Assembly (NCBI RefSeq): GCF_947500795.1
Contig: NZ_CANMTE010000001.1
Span: 496,001-560,000 of the forward strand
Length of the DNA stretch: 64,000 nt
Origin: an uncultured Gelidibacter sp.
Lineage (GTDB): Bacteria > Bacteroidota > Bacteroidia > Flavobacteriales > Flavobacteriaceae
Direction of reading: 5' to 3'
Shown here: positions 20,341 to 30,776 of the stretch, piece after piece
How positions within the stretch are numbered: the stretch's first letter is position 1
Layout: each line of letters begins with the position of its first letter
Notes under the pieces: model-generated
Told to the model about the DNA's origin: nothing
The model's input: the letters and a program-made list of their open reading frames with translations, nothing else
The model's database searches: none
Made by a program: the position numbers and the translations under genes

Positions 20341-21594
20341 TTAATTTAGAACTAATTGATTGTTTGAATAAATACCGTAAACCTTACCTTTTAATTTAAA
20401 GTCCTCAAAAATTGTGTTTTTTGAAGTGGAATGAAGTATTTTCTTAGTAAAAGTGTAATTTTCTGTAGGATTGAACAAGGTCAATTTTGCTTTTTCTCCA
20501 ACTGAAATTGAATTGGAATTTATGCCGTAACGCTCTTTTCCTTTGGTCAATAAATCAATGGTTTTCTTTAAAGTGAACACTGTATTTAAAGCTCCAAAAG
20601 CGGATTCTAAACCAACCGTGCCATATTTAGCGTAATCAAATTCAACTTTTTTATGCTCAATATCTATCGGATTATGATCAGATGTGACCATGTCAATTGT
20701 GCCATCTTTTAACCCTTCAATAAGCGCATCACAGTCTGATTGTGTGCGTAATGGAGGCAAAACCTTAAAGCGTGTATTGAAGGTTTTTAACTCTTCATCT
20801 GTCAATATTAAATTATGAATTGCAACGCTACAACTCACATCAAGCTTTTTAGCTTTCGCATTTCTGATGAGCTCAACAGATTTCGCAGTAGATATGGTTG
20901 GGATATGGAGTTTTCCGCCAGTATATTCCAATAAAAACAAATCACGTACAATTTGCAATTCTTCCGCCAATGTCGGATTTCCTTTTAAACCGAGAGATGT
21001 ACTCATGACATTCTCATTCATCACGCCTAAGCCTGAAATTTTAGATTCCTGAGGAAATGAATACACTAAGCCATCAAAATTGCTTGCGTACTGCAGGGCT
21101 AATTTCATCAAATTCGGATTTCGGACAGGCTTTTGGTAATCATAAAAGGCAATGGCACCAGCATTCTTCATATCATAAAGCTCTGCAAGGTCTTCGCCTT
21201 CACTGTTTTTGGTTAATGCACCCACAGGGAACAAGTTGACCGCATTGCCCTGTGCTTTTCCTTTTACAAATGAAATATCAGCATTACAATCAATTGCCGG
21301 ATTGGAGTTTGAATTCATCGCGACATCTGTAAAACCTGACAATGCAGCGGTTTTAAGTCCGTTAGCGATGGTTTCGCGTTCTTCATAACCTGGCTCACCG
21401 AAACTCACACTACTATCAAACCAGCCTTGGGAAACGTGTAGGTTATCCAAAGTAATCTCTTTGAATTTAGAAGGGGCTTGAATGTCTTTCTGAATTTGGG
21501 TAATGATGCCCTTTTCTATAAGGATATCGCAGGTTTCATTGTGAAAATCGCTTTTGGAATCTACTATCGTAGCCGATTTTATGAGTACGTTCAT
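20341..21594 (-). CDS. Dihydroorotase-like amidohydrolase, probably catalytically inactive (HxH metal motif lost)
   Basis: Aligns by eye with dihydroorotases (GEPGYEERETIANGLKTAALSGFT, TSDHNPIDIEHK...FGALNTVF) but has FDSSVSFGEPG where active enzymes have DxHxHxRxPG. Confidence 0.85.
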   Translation of the reverse strand: MNVLIKSATIVDSKSDFHNETCDILIEKGIITQIQKDIQAPSKFKEITLDNLHVSQGWFDSSVSFGEPGYEERETIANGLKTAALSGFTDVAMNSNSNPAIDCNADISFVKGKAQGNAVNLFPVGALTKNSEGEDLAELYDMKNAGAIAFYDYQKPVRNPNLMKLALQYASNFDGLVYSFPQESKISGLGVMNENVMSTSLGLKGNPTLAEELQIVRDLFLLEYTGGKLHIPTISTAKSVELIRNAKAKKLDVSCSVAIHNLILTDEELKTFNTRFKVLPPLRTQSDCDALIEGLKDGTIDMVTSDHNPIDIEHKKVEFDYAKYGTVGLESAFGALNTVFTLKKTIDLLTKGKERYGINSNSISVGEKAKLTLFNPTENYTFTKKILHSTSKNTIFEDFKLKGKVYGIYSNNQLVLN

Positions 21595-23513
21595 TTAAGA
21601 AATTTTAAGATGAGCATTTCAATAATTAAAAAAGCTACTGCAAAAATAACAAACCATTTCCATAGCTCATTAACATTTGTCATACTTTTTATATCCTCAA
21701 TTGCGGTAGCAACAGAAGTGTTTTTTGCACTGTGTTTTACGTCAGCAAGATTCATATAACTAAGCGCGCTTTCTGTTCTGTCGTAGTTATAACTGAGGTG
21801 TTGCACCACATTCTCCTTGTTCTTGACTTCAAAAATGCCAGCAGTATTTGGAAACTCATCTGTAACCATCTGAACTTTATGAGTATATGTTTTTTGTTGT
21901 GGAATAATAGAGGTTTCTCCTTGTTCTAATTTTAAAATCGCGTCCTGTTGCAGTGTGGTGTTAATATCAATGGTGTTTTGGGTCCCCACAGTATAATATA
22001 AGCGCGGTAATTTTAAACTTTGCTTTCCAATATTGTAAAGTACAGGAACAATTAAAGGCGAATTTTTAAAATTTGAGTTGCCGTCATCCAAAGCTGCGGA
22101 AAAAGCATATGTATTATTTGACTGTATTAAAAATGGCGTGTTGTCTTCATAACTTAAAATTGAAATCCCTGAATTAGTAAAACCATAATAGGAATTGACT
22201 TTTGGATATTGGAAATTATCCACTTTTTTGTCGAATACATTGTCTAAAAGTGGGTGAGAAAAGTTGATTTTTGTAATACGTTTTTCTAGTGCTTTTTTTG
22301 GCGATAGATTAGGTAATAAAAAATTGTTATGTAATTGATTGTAAGATGTTAAATCAGATTCATTTGAAGGAATGATTAAAACACTTCCGCCATCTTCTGA
22401 AAACGATTTTAAGGAGGTTGTTAAGCTTGCAGGGATACTTTTTAATTGATTGAGGATAATCAAATTTTGGTTGACGATACTATTATAATTAAGTGCATTA
22501 GAATTGACTAAAGTCAAGTCGAATTCATCTTTTGTATATAATTTTTTCAAGAACTCAGCGTCCGCTTCGTTGATTGCTAAAACTTTGATGCGTTCATTCG
22601 AATCCAGATTGAAATAGAAGGTATTATCATAGGTGAGTTGTGCATCGTCTATGGTGATTTTCCCTTTAAAAGCTTGATTGTTGGGGATGGTAAAAACGGT
22701 TTCAGCTGATGAATTGATATTCACTGCGCTTTTCGACATGAGTTGATCATCTTGAAATAACGACACTGGCAACGTTTCAATCGGTTCCCCTTGATTGCTG
22801 AGAAGCACTGTTAATTCGAGTGTTTCTACCCCTTTTTTTGAGATGTACAAAGAATCGATGCTGACATTAGCGCTTTTTGTAGGTTTTAATTGCACCAAGC
22901 AATAATTGATGAGACTATCGTTTTTAATTGATAAATCATCTTTATTGTGTTGAAAATCAGAAATTAGAACAAAGTTTTTGGTGCTTCCTTTGTCTTTAGA
23001 AAAAGTCTTTTCTCCTTTTAAGAGGATGGCTTCGTAATCTAACTGGTTGGGAGTATAGGATAATTCGATTAAATCATTTCTAATAGCCTTGATGCTTGTA
23101 TTGATAAACTGGAGATCATTGGTGAAAATGCTGATGGTTTCATTCTCGTCAACATGTTCTAATAAATCTTGAACGGCTGTATTTAAAAGCGTTCCATTAG
23201 CGCCCTTAGCTTGCATGCTAAACGAGTTATCCAAATAAATAACCGTTTCATTCTTAGTGTTGAAAGCGCTTGTATTGGTCTGATAAGGTTGCGCAAATGC
23301 GATAACTATACAGGCTAAAAGAAGTAAACGCGTCAATAAAGTGAGCCATTTTTTAATTTGCGAACTTTTGCGTGTTTGTATGGTGATGTTTTTAAGGAGC
23401 TGAACGTTGGTAAACGCTACTTTTTCAAAACGTCTGAGTTGAAATAAATGAATAATGATAGGAATGACAAGCAGTAGAAGCGCATAAAGAATTTCTGGAT
23501 TTTTAAACTGCAT
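21591..23513 (-). CDS. BatA / N-terminal-membrane-domain VWA-like protein
   Basis: MQFKNPEILYALLLLVIPIIIHLFQLRRFEKVAFTNVQLLKNI, VIYLDNSFSMQAKG; overlaps the next gene by 4 nt (ATGA-type). Confidence 0.85.
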   Translation of the reverse strand: MQFKNPEILYALLLLVIPIIIHLFQLRRFEKVAFTNVQLLKNITIQTRKSSQIKKWLTLLTRLLLLACIVIAFAQPYQTNTSAFNTKNETVIYLDNSFSMQAKGANGTLLNTAVQDLLEHVDENETISIFTNDLQFINTSIKAIRNDLIELSYTPNQLDYEAILLKGEKTFSKDKGSTKNFVLISDFQHNKDDLSIKNDSLINYCLVQLKPTKSANVSIDSLYISKKGVETLELTVLLSNQGEPIETLPVSLFQDDQLMSKSAVNINSSAETVFTIPNNQAFKGKITIDDAQLTYDNTFYFNLDSNERIKVLAINEADAEFLKKLYTKDEFDLTLVNSNALNYNSIVNQNLIILNQLKSIPASLTTSLKSFSEDGGSVLIIPSNESDLTSYNQLHNNFLLPNLSPKKALEKRITKINFSHPLLDNVFDKKVDNFQYPKVNSYYGFTNSGISILSYEDNTPFLIQSNNTYAFSAALDDGNSNFKNSPLIVPVLYNIGKQSLKLPRLYYTVGTQNTIDINTTLQQDAILKLEQGETSIIPQQKTYTHKVQMVTDEFPNTAGIFEVKNKENVVQHLSYNYDRTESALSYMNLADVKHSAKNTSVATAIEDIKSMTNVNELWKWFVIFAVAFLIIEMLILKFLK

Positions 23514-23620
23514 TCCTTTTTCTGATTTTTAGCTGTTGAAGACGCGTGTCAAATATAAAAAATACGTCAGGATAAACGCCCTCTAGTTTTGAGAATTTTA
23601 ACCGTAATATACTGAGTTTA

Positions 23621-24628
23621 CTAACAAAAAAAGAAATAATCTTCTGCTTTTGCCAACCCAAGATTTTCTAATACTGATGTGATTCTTTTTTGAGAAGTTT
23701 TATTGGCTACCGTTACGATTACCTGAGGATGTTCTAATTCGTTTAGAACGGATACCGCCTGCAGTTCAATATGATAGATGATATGGCCAATCTTCTTCGG
23801 ATTATTGCAAATCCATACAAATGGAATCTTGCGTTTTTTTAAGAATCTAGCACAAAACTTACCTTTAAATCCGGCGCCCCAAATCACTAAGGGTTGACCT
23901 GGACGTCTGTCGAGCTCCAAAAAGTAATCTAACTTTAATTTCAAAAAATGATTTGCCGCATAATTGTCATCTGTTCTAGAGGTTCTTGTAGTGTAATCCC
24001 GCCAATGATGAAGCGTTGAGTCACTGGGAATACATTTTAAACCGTGTTTATAAAACCGAAACGCCAAATCATAATCTTCAGGATACATATCGCTTTCAAA
24101 AGCACCACAGGCAATTAAATCTTCCCGATGGACCATCCAGCAAGGTGAGGGGATAACGCATTCTTTGTAAATGTCAGTGTAGTTAGTTCCTTCTAATGTC
24201 AATCCGTTGAGCCATTTTTCATAATTCTGATAGCCTTCACCAAGCGCTTCATCAGAAAAATAGTTGACCAAACCCAGTGCGACATGGCCTCTGCCTTCTG
24301 TTTTTAAATCCTCTAACATGACTTCTAACTTAATGGGCGCCATTAGGTCGTCACTATCCATACGTGTAACATAAGCGCCTGAACTGTTTTTAAAAGCCAA
24401 TCTTAAGGCATCAATAATACCACTGCCGGAATTTTTAAACAGTTTAATTCGGTCGTCCTTTTGAGCAAACCCCGCTACAATGTTATAACTGTCATCTGTA
24501 GAGTGGTCATCCACAATTAGTAATTCCCAATGGGGATAGGTTTGATAGATTATGGAGTTGAGACAGTCTTCTAGATATAAAGAACTGTTTCTAAAAGGTG
24601 TTAAAATGCTGATTAAAGGTGATGACAT
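23621..24628 (-). CDS. Glycosyltransferase family 2
   Basis: PLISILTPFRNSSLYLEDCLNSIIYQTYPHWELLIVDDHSTDDSY, DSDD motif. Confidence 0.92.
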   Translation of the reverse strand: MSSPLISILTPFRNSSLYLEDCLNSIIYQTYPHWELLIVDDHSTDDSYNIVAGFAQKDDRIKLFKNSGSGIIDALRLAFKNSSGAYVTRMDSDDLMAPIKLEVMLEDLKTEGRGHVALGLVNYFSDEALGEGYQNYEKWLNGLTLEGTNYTDIYKECVIPSPCWMVHREDLIACGAFESDMYPEDYDLAFRFYKHGLKCIPSDSTLHHWRDYTTRTSRTDDNYAANHFLKLKLDYFLELDRRPGQPLVIWGAGFKGKFCARFLKKRKIPFVWICNNPKKIGHIIYHIELQAVSVLNELEHPQVIVTVANKTSQKRITSVLENLGLAKAEDYFFFC

Positions 24629-24641
24629 ACTGCTAAAATAT

Positions 24642-24678
24642 AAAAAAGCCTGATGATTGGTGTCATCAGGCTTTTTTT
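24642..24678. terminator. Hairpin terminator
   Basis: AAAAAAGCCTGATGA-ttggtg-TCATCAGGCTTTTTTT. Confidence 0.8.
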
Positions 24679-24694
24679 AAAGGTAACTAGTGTC

Positions 24695-26176
24695 TTAATA
24701 TTTGGCAGGTTTTCCTTTAGAATCAGAATCCTTAATAAATTGTCTGATATCATCCGTTGCCAATTTCAAATCTTCTTTTCTCAAATACATCATGTGGCCA
24801 CTGCGATAGCCTTTAAAGGACACGCGGTCTTTCATTCGTCCACTAGGATCCATTTGGCCTACAGTATATTTGGCGGCAAAATAAGTGGTTGCACCATCAT
24901 AATAACCAGACTGAACCAATACTTTTAAAAATGGATTTTGGGCCATTGCCTGACGTAAGCCATCTCTTGTGTTATCATTCTGTCTGTCCCAAGGATGTAC
25001 ATCGCCAAACATATTGTATTTAATGTCGGTTTTAAATTTTAGCTTTTCCCTGATATAATAATTGATTGCAGGAGTGAAGGAGTGAAGCCATGACGTTAAT
25101 TCTGCGTTATAATCTGGTCTATCGCCAGCGGTCATTTTATCAATACCTAAATAGCGTGAATCCAATCTTCCAATGGTGTAGCCATCTTTACGAAGTAATT
25201 CTTTCCAGAAAAAATTGGTCGGAACATTCAAATTATGATCAATAATTGAGGTTTTGCTCAATCCAGAATACAAACTCATTTTTTCAGCCACTTCGTTTCT
25301 TTCTGCATCAGAAATAAAGCCTCCTTTTGCAATTGCTGGCATCACTTTATCAATGGTATAGGATTCCACTTCAGGCAGGATTTCTAATAAATCTTTTTGT
25401 TGTAACGCAGGTGATAACGCTTTTTGGTACCAAGCTGCAGCGGTAAAATAAGGTAAATTTAAAGCGGAATAAATCGGCTGATCTGTAGAATATATTTTAT
25501 AATCGGCTGGAGAAACTAAAATAACGCCGTTTAAATACATCCATTGGCTATTTTGCAGTTCGCGAGACAAGCCCATCACTCTTGGTCCGCCGTAACTCTC
25601 GCCAATTAAATATTTTGGAGATTCCCAACGATTGTTTCGAGTCACAAATGTGTTCATCCATTCTGCCAAATATCTAATATCCGCATTGATTCCAAAAAAT
25701 GATTTTCGGTCAGGAAGTTTTCCGTCTTTATCTTCAACCATACGTGAATAACCAGTATTTACAGGATCGATAAAAACAATGTCCGCAACATCTAAAATGG
25801 AATTAGGATTGTCTTTTACACCGTATGGTTGTACAGGGTAACCTTCCTCGTCCATATTCAGAATTACAGGACCCGTATAGGCAATATGCATCCATGCAGA
25901 TGCGGAACCTGGTCCGCCATTAAATGAAAAAATGATTGGTCGTTTTTCTTTTTCACTGTTGCTTTTTCTATAGTACGTATAAAATAAGGTCGCTGTAGGT
26001 TCACCTTTGTCATTCCATACGGGTTGCGTTCCCGCGATAGCTTGGTAGGCCAAATTTTGACCATTAATGTTAATAGAATGATTGGTGACAACCATGGTGT
26101 CTAAAGGAATTTTTTTAACCTGCGAAAACAGCAGGCTTGTAGAAAATGTAGCAATTAGTAAAAAGAGGTTTTTCAT
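24695..26176 (-). CDS. S10 family serine carboxypeptidase-like peptidase
   Basis: FSFNGGPGSASAWMHIAYTGP, IGESYGGPR, GHMMYLR. Confidence 0.9.
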   Translation of the reverse strand: MKNLFLLIATFSTSLLFSQVKKIPLDTMVVTNHSININGQNLAYQAIAGTQPVWNDKGEPTATLFYTYYRKSNSEKEKRPIIFSFNGGPGSASAWMHIAYTGPVILNMDEEGYPVQPYGVKDNPNSILDVADIVFIDPVNTGYSRMVEDKDGKLPDRKSFFGINADIRYLAEWMNTFVTRNNRWESPKYLIGESYGGPRVMGLSRELQNSQWMYLNGVILVSPADYKIYSTDQPIYSALNLPYFTAAAWYQKALSPALQQKDLLEILPEVESYTIDKVMPAIAKGGFISDAERNEVAEKMSLYSGLSKTSIIDHNLNVPTNFFWKELLRKDGYTIGRLDSRYLGIDKMTAGDRPDYNAELTSWLHSFTPAINYYIREKLKFKTDIKYNMFGDVHPWDRQNDNTRDGLRQAMAQNPFLKVLVQSGYYDGATTYFAAKYTVGQMDPSGRMKDRVSFKGYRSGHMMYLRKEDLKLATDDIRQFIKDSDSKGKPAKY

Positions 26177-26376
26177 GTTGTTGGAATTTTAACCTTTAAA
26201 GATAAAACGATTTCTTAAATGCCGTTTTAAAATCTGTTAAAAATTGATGAAATACATCCTTTTTTTATATGCTAAAAGCTTCTATTGGATAGTTGCGAAA
26301 TGTATATTGATACTTAAAAAAATTTATATCGCGTCTTACAATATTATGTATGAAGAGTTTATCAAAAGCGGTTGAT

Positions 26377-27570
26377 TTATTTAGCAATTGTAAACGTGAA
26401 CACACTTCCTTTTCCTAGTTTTGAACTCACATGGATATCACCTCCTAATTTGATCACCAAATTTTTAATGGTGCTCAGCCCGATGCCTGTACTAGGTTTT
26501 GTATCATTTTTATGAGGAATGGAAGTGAATAGCTGAAAGATTAACTCTTGTTTGTTTTTTGCAATACCAATGCCATTATCCGAAACCGAAAATTCATGGT
26601 ATTCTGGTAGTGATGTGTAAGAAACATCAATTATGCGTTCGTCTTTGTCATTATATTTTAAAGCATTATCCACTAAATTAATAAGTATTTGAGTTAATAC
26701 CGATTTGTTAATATTTTGAATTGCTTCTGTCGCGTGACAGTTTAAAACATCTGATTTCGTTAATAAAAGTTGCTTTAAATCTTCGCAAAGTTCTGATAAC
26801 TGAACATCTTGATGTGCTGCTTTTAATAACTCATCAGCTTTATAATGGAGTAGAATTCCGTCAATATAATCTTTAAGAATTAAGGCGGAGTCGTTGATGT
26901 AATCTAAGTATTCTAAAGATGAACTTGATATTTTCTCCGACAAATCATCTTTTAAAAGCTGCGTCAACGAAATGATATTAGCCAAAGGCGATTTCAAATC
27001 GTGGGACACATGGCTTGCAAACTTTTTAAGTTCTACATTATGCAAAGTCAGTTGCTTTTTAGCAGTTTCCAACTTCATGTTCTGACGTCTTAACTCCATC
27101 GAATTAACCACCTGTTTTGCTAGAATTATAAGCGCGTCTTTTTGAGTGTCGCTTAAAGTTCTCGGTTGATGGTCAAATATGCACAAGGTTCCCAACGCAT
27201 AGCCTTCCGGGTTGACCAATGGTACGCCGGCATAAAAGACCGCATCTGCAGTATTTACAAGCGGATTGTCAATAAACCGCTCATCCATTCTGGCATCTTT
27301 GATAATGAAAATTGGATCTTCAGTGAGAATAGCATGTCCGCAGAACGAAATATCTCTCGGTGATTCTTGAAAGGGTACACCGTAATGCGCCTTAAAAAAA
27401 TTACGATCACGATCAAGAATGGTAATTAAAGAGATAGGAACTTCACAAATTGTAGAAATAAGCTTCGTTATATTATCATAATCGCCTTCAGGAATTGTGT
27501 CTAGTAGGCGGTATTCTTTAAGAACCTCTAATCGTTGTAGTTCATTTGCAGGCAATTTGGGGATGATCAT
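26377..27570 (-). CDS. GAF-domain sensor histidine kinase
   Basis: GAF-like N-terminus (CEVPISLITILDRDRNFFKAHYG), H-box FASHVSHDLKSPLANI, N/G boxes LVDNALKYND, SDNGIGI, GIGLSTIK. Confidence 0.92.
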   Translation of the reverse strand: MIIPKLPANELQRLEVLKEYRLLDTIPEGDYDNITKLISTICEVPISLITILDRDRNFFKAHYGVPFQESPRDISFCGHAILTEDPIFIIKDARMDERFIDNPLVNTADAVFYAGVPLVNPEGYALGTLCIFDHQPRTLSDTQKDALIILAKQVVNSMELRRQNMKLETAKKQLTLHNVELKKFASHVSHDLKSPLANIISLTQLLKDDLSEKISSSSLEYLDYINDSALILKDYIDGILLHYKADELLKAAHQDVQLSELCEDLKQLLLTKSDVLNCHATEAIQNINKSVLTQILINLVDNALKYNDKDERIIDVSYTSLPEYHEFSVSDNGIGIAKNKQELIFQLFTSIPHKNDTKPSTGIGLSTIKNLVIKLGGDIHVSSKLGKGSVFTFTIAK

Positions 27571-27620
27571 GGTGTTATATTAGTTTAATAAGGTACGAAA
27601 ACTGATTTTTATTGGTTTTA

Positions 27621-28391
27621 TTATTTTGAAAAGTTTTCAAAAACGCCCAATCCAAATAATGCAAAATCATATTTTACAGGATCATCTTTATCCAAAGACC
27701 TTAAGTTATTATCAAGTTCCGTCAACGCCTTTGCGTCATTCTGTGTTCTTTTTAACAATCCTAATGAGCGCGCCACATTGCCAGAGTGTACATCTAATGG
27801 GCAAGATAATTGAGCAGGAGTAAGGGTTTGCCAAATTCCGAAGTCGACGCCATTGTTGTCATTTCTCACCATCCATCTTAAAAACATATTAATGCGCTTG
27901 GCTGCAGAATTCTTTAAGGGATCGCTGACGTGTTTTTGTGTTCGTGGCATATGGTCAATTTCAAAGAAAAGTTTTTTAAATTTATGAATCGCATTTTGGG
28001 TTGAGAATGCTTCTGAATGTTGCGAAAAAACAGCTTCCAATCCGCCGTGTTCCTTATAAATATGCTTTAGACTTTTAACGAATTGTATAAAATCGTCCTC
28101 ATTGAAGGTTCTATGAACAAAACCTTGTAGTTTCTCCAAATCGGTAGACTCATGATGCATTATAAAGTCGTAGGGAGAATGCTCCAGCATGTTCATCATT
28201 TTATTGGCATTGGTAATGATGCTTTTTCTGTTGCCCCAAGAAATGGTAGCAGTCAAAAATCCAGCGATTTCAATGTCTTCCTTTTTAGAAAATTGATGCG
28301 GAATTTGAATAGGATCACTTTCAATAAATCGCGGATGATTATAGGTAATGACTTTAGCGTCTAAAAATTCTTTAAGGTCTTGTTTGTTCAA
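27621..28391 (-). CDS. TIGR02757-type conserved protein
   Basis: 256 aa: HPRFIESDPIQIPHQFSKKEDIEIAGFLTATISWGNRKSII; LRWMVRNDNNGVDFGIWQ. Confidence 0.85.
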   Translation of the reverse strand: MNKQDLKEFLDAKVITYNHPRFIESDPIQIPHQFSKKEDIEIAGFLTATISWGNRKSIITNANKMMNMLEHSPYDFIMHHESTDLEKLQGFVHRTFNEDDFIQFVKSLKHIYKEHGGLEAVFSQHSEAFSTQNAIHKFKKLFFEIDHMPRTQKHVSDPLKNSAAKRINMFLRWMVRNDNNGVDFGIWQTLTPAQLSCPLDVHSGNVARSLGLLKRTQNDAKALTELDNNLRSLDKDDPVKYDFALFGLGVFENFSK

Positions 28392-28589
28392 TGGGAATAG
28401 GGCTTTTACATTGTAATTTAAAACAGTATATGAGTTAGCAATTTCCTTGCCATTATTAGATTTTATTCAATCCGTTTTTATTGGGGCGATTTAAGGTTTA
28501 ACGCAATAAGTGAAATTTTAGACTCATTACAGTTTTATGTTTCTCGAGTGATTTAAATTGGTTAATTTAGATCAAATCATTCAAATAAA

Positions 28590-28742
28590 ATGCTAATGAA
28601 ATCTCTTATAAAATTTGGATTAAAATCAGCTATAGCGCTTTTTGTCATTGGTATTGGTACCAAGTTGGGCAAGGATGCTATTGACGACTTAAAAGATTTT
28701 CAAGATAACCGTAAACAAGTAAATGATGGAGAACACAGATGA
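28590..28742 (+). CDS. Small single-TM protein (50 aa)
   Basis: ATG at 28590: [50 protein letters not shown]. Below the ORF-track cutoff. Confidence 0.5.
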   Translation: MLMKSLIKFGLKSAIALFVIGIGTKLGKDAIDDLKDFQDNRKQVNDGEHR

Positions 28743-28908
28743 TATTGTAGATTCAACTTTAAATGTTGTAAGTAATTCTATAACCAATTTCGATAATGTT
28801 TTAGGCCACGTGCCTTTGTACAAAAGTGGCCACCAAATGGGTGGGGCTATAAGTCGGTTGATTGATCGTATCGTGGATAATATTCCAGGAAACAAACAAG
28901 AAATCTAG
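28723..28908 (+). CDS. Small protein overlapping the preceding small ORF
   Basis: 61 aa [61 protein letters not shown]; overlaps 28590..28742 by 20 nt in another frame. Confidence 0.45.
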   Translation: MMENTDDIVDSTLNVVSNSITNFDNVLGHVPLYKSGHQMGGAISRLIDRIVDNIPGNKQEI

Positions 28909-29564
28909 ACTATTTTCCCATCCACCATGACTAATTTCCGGTCGGCCATGTCTGCCAATTCTTCGTTATGGGTCACTATAACGAAGGTTTGGCCGAATTG
29001 GTCACGGAGTTTAAAAAATAGATTGTGAAGGTTTTCAGCACTTTCACTATCTAAATTCCCCGATGGCTCATCGGCAAATATTAATTCAGGGTTATTGATC
29101 AAAGCTCTAGCCACAGCAACACGTTGTTGCTCACCGCCTGATAATTCGCCTGGTTTATGATGGTAACGATGACTCAATCCTAAGAAATCCAACAATTCTT
29201 TAGCGCGTTTTTCAGCGTCTTCTTTAGCTGTTTTTTTAATAAAGGCAGGAAGACACACGTTTTCTAACGCTGTAAATTCTGGCAATAATTGGTGAAATTG
29301 AAAAATGAAACCTATATGTTCATTTCTAAATTTGGCCAAATTTTTATCGGATAGCGCCATTATGTCCACATCATTAATAAATAATGTGCCTTGATCTTTG
29401 GTTGACGCTCTGTCCAACGTACCTAAAATATGCAAGAGGGTGGTTTTTCCTGCTCCGGAAGCCCCAACAATAGATACAATTTCTCCTTTTTGAATATTAA
29501 GATCGACGCCTTTTAAAACGTGTAGGTCAGTGTAATATTTATGGATATTGGTAGCTTTAATCAT
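28905..29564 (-). CDS. ABC transporter ATP-binding protein (LolD/MacB-like)
   Basis: [65 protein letters not shown] start at 29564. Confidence 0.92.
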   Translation of the reverse strand: MIKATNIHKYYTDLHVLKGVDLNIQKGEIVSIVGASGAGKTTLLHILGTLDRASTKDQGTLFINDVDIMALSDKNLAKFRNEHIGFIFQFHQLLPEFTALENVCLPAFIKKTAKEDAEKRAKELLDFLGLSHRYHHKPGELSGGEQQRVAVARALINNPELIFADEPSGNLDSESAENLHNLFFKLRDQFGQTFVIVTHNEELADMADRKLVMVDGKIV

Positions 29565-29817
29565 AGACTTAAAAAATGAAAGGCAATTTAGCATTTTGTT
29601 TCTTGCTGTACAATTATGAAACGGTATTCTTCAAAAACTGTATTTTCAATTTATTAGGTGAAATTTTCTGTTGCCTAAGCAGTGTCATTCCGATTTTTTT
29701 TTTAATAAATTTCGATCTATTATTTTTTCAATTCGAATTCTGATGATTGTTACTGATTTTTAAGGTTTGATTTTCAATAATATCGTGTATTTTTATCATA
29801 ACTAAAACAAGAAAGTA

Positions 29818-30414
29818 ATGCCTTACCAACATTTTGAAGAATATGATATTCAGGTTACAGAAGCTATTAAAGAGCGCTTTGAACATATTATTACAGATTT
29901 AGGTGAAGATGTAACGAGGGATGGGTTGCTGAAAACACCCGAGCGTGCTTCTAAAGCCATGCAGTTTTTGACGCAAGGGTATCATCAGAATGCTGAAGAG
30001 ATTTTAAAGAGTGCCATGTTCGAAGACTCTTATAATGAAATGGTAATTGTTAAGGATATTGAGGTGTATTCACTTTGTGAACATCATATTTTGCCCTTTT
30101 TCGGAAAAGCTCATATTGCCTACATTCCGAATGGGAAAATTGTTGGTTTGAGCAAACTGCCCCGCATTGTGGATGTGTTTGCAAGGCGCTTACAAGTTCA
30201 GGAGCGTTTAACGAAACAAATATTGGATTGTATCAATGATACGATTAAACCAAAAGGAGTGGCCGTTGTCATTGAAGCTTCGCACATGTGCATGATGATG
30301 AGAGGAGTTCAGAAGCAGAACTCTGTCACTACAACCTCAGGATTTAGAGGGCAATTCGAAAAAATAGAAACTCGTAATGAGTTTTTGAAATTGATTAGCG
30401 ATAAATTCTCATAA
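29818..30414 (+). CDS. folE: GTP cyclohydrolase I
   Basis: [53 protein letters not shown]. Confidence 0.95.
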   Translation: MPYQHFEEYDIQVTEAIKERFEHIITDLGEDVTRDGLLKTPERASKAMQFLTQGYHQNAEEILKSAMFEDSYNEMVIVKDIEVYSLCEHHILPFFGKAHIAYIPNGKIVGLSKLPRIVDVFARRLQVQERLTKQILDCINDTIKPKGVAVVIEASHMCMMMRGVQKQNSVTTTSGFRGQFEKIETRNEFLKLISDKFS

Positions 30415-30465
30415 TATTTTTTTGGTATATTTTTTGTAATAATTAATCGAATTAATATTTATACC

Positions 30466-30738
30466 ATGAATTTAGATAACTTAAGTAAAAATCAAAAGTT
30501 AGTTCTCGGGATCCTTTTTGATGCCATTGGAATGATCACTTTTATTGATATTATATGGGCGCCTCTTTCAGGGTTCCTTATGACAAAAATGTACGCAGGA
30601 CGAAAAGGTAGGGTAGCAGGTATGTTTTCATTTATTGAGGAAATTCTACCAGGCTTTGATGTTATTCCGTCATTCACCATTATGTGGTTTTACACCTATG
30701 TGTTTGCAAAGAAACCGAAAACAATTCAAGTCAAATAA
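30466..30738 (+). CDS. Small conserved membrane protein
   Basis: 90 aa, two hydrophobic segments, followed by a strong terminator. Confidence 0.7.
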   Translation: MNLDNLSKNQKLVLGILFDAIGMITFIDIIWAPLSGFLMTKMYAGRKGRVAGMFSFIEEILPGFDVIPSFTIMWFYTYVFAKKPKTIQVK

Positions 30739-30739
30739 A

Positions 30740-30771
30740 AAAAATCCCTTTCAAATTTGAAAGGGATTTTT
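30740..30771. terminator. Bidirectional terminator
   Basis: Perfect palindrome AAAATCCCTTTCAAATTTGAAAGGGATTTT between convergent genes. Confidence 0.85.
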
Positions 30772-30776
30772 AGTTT

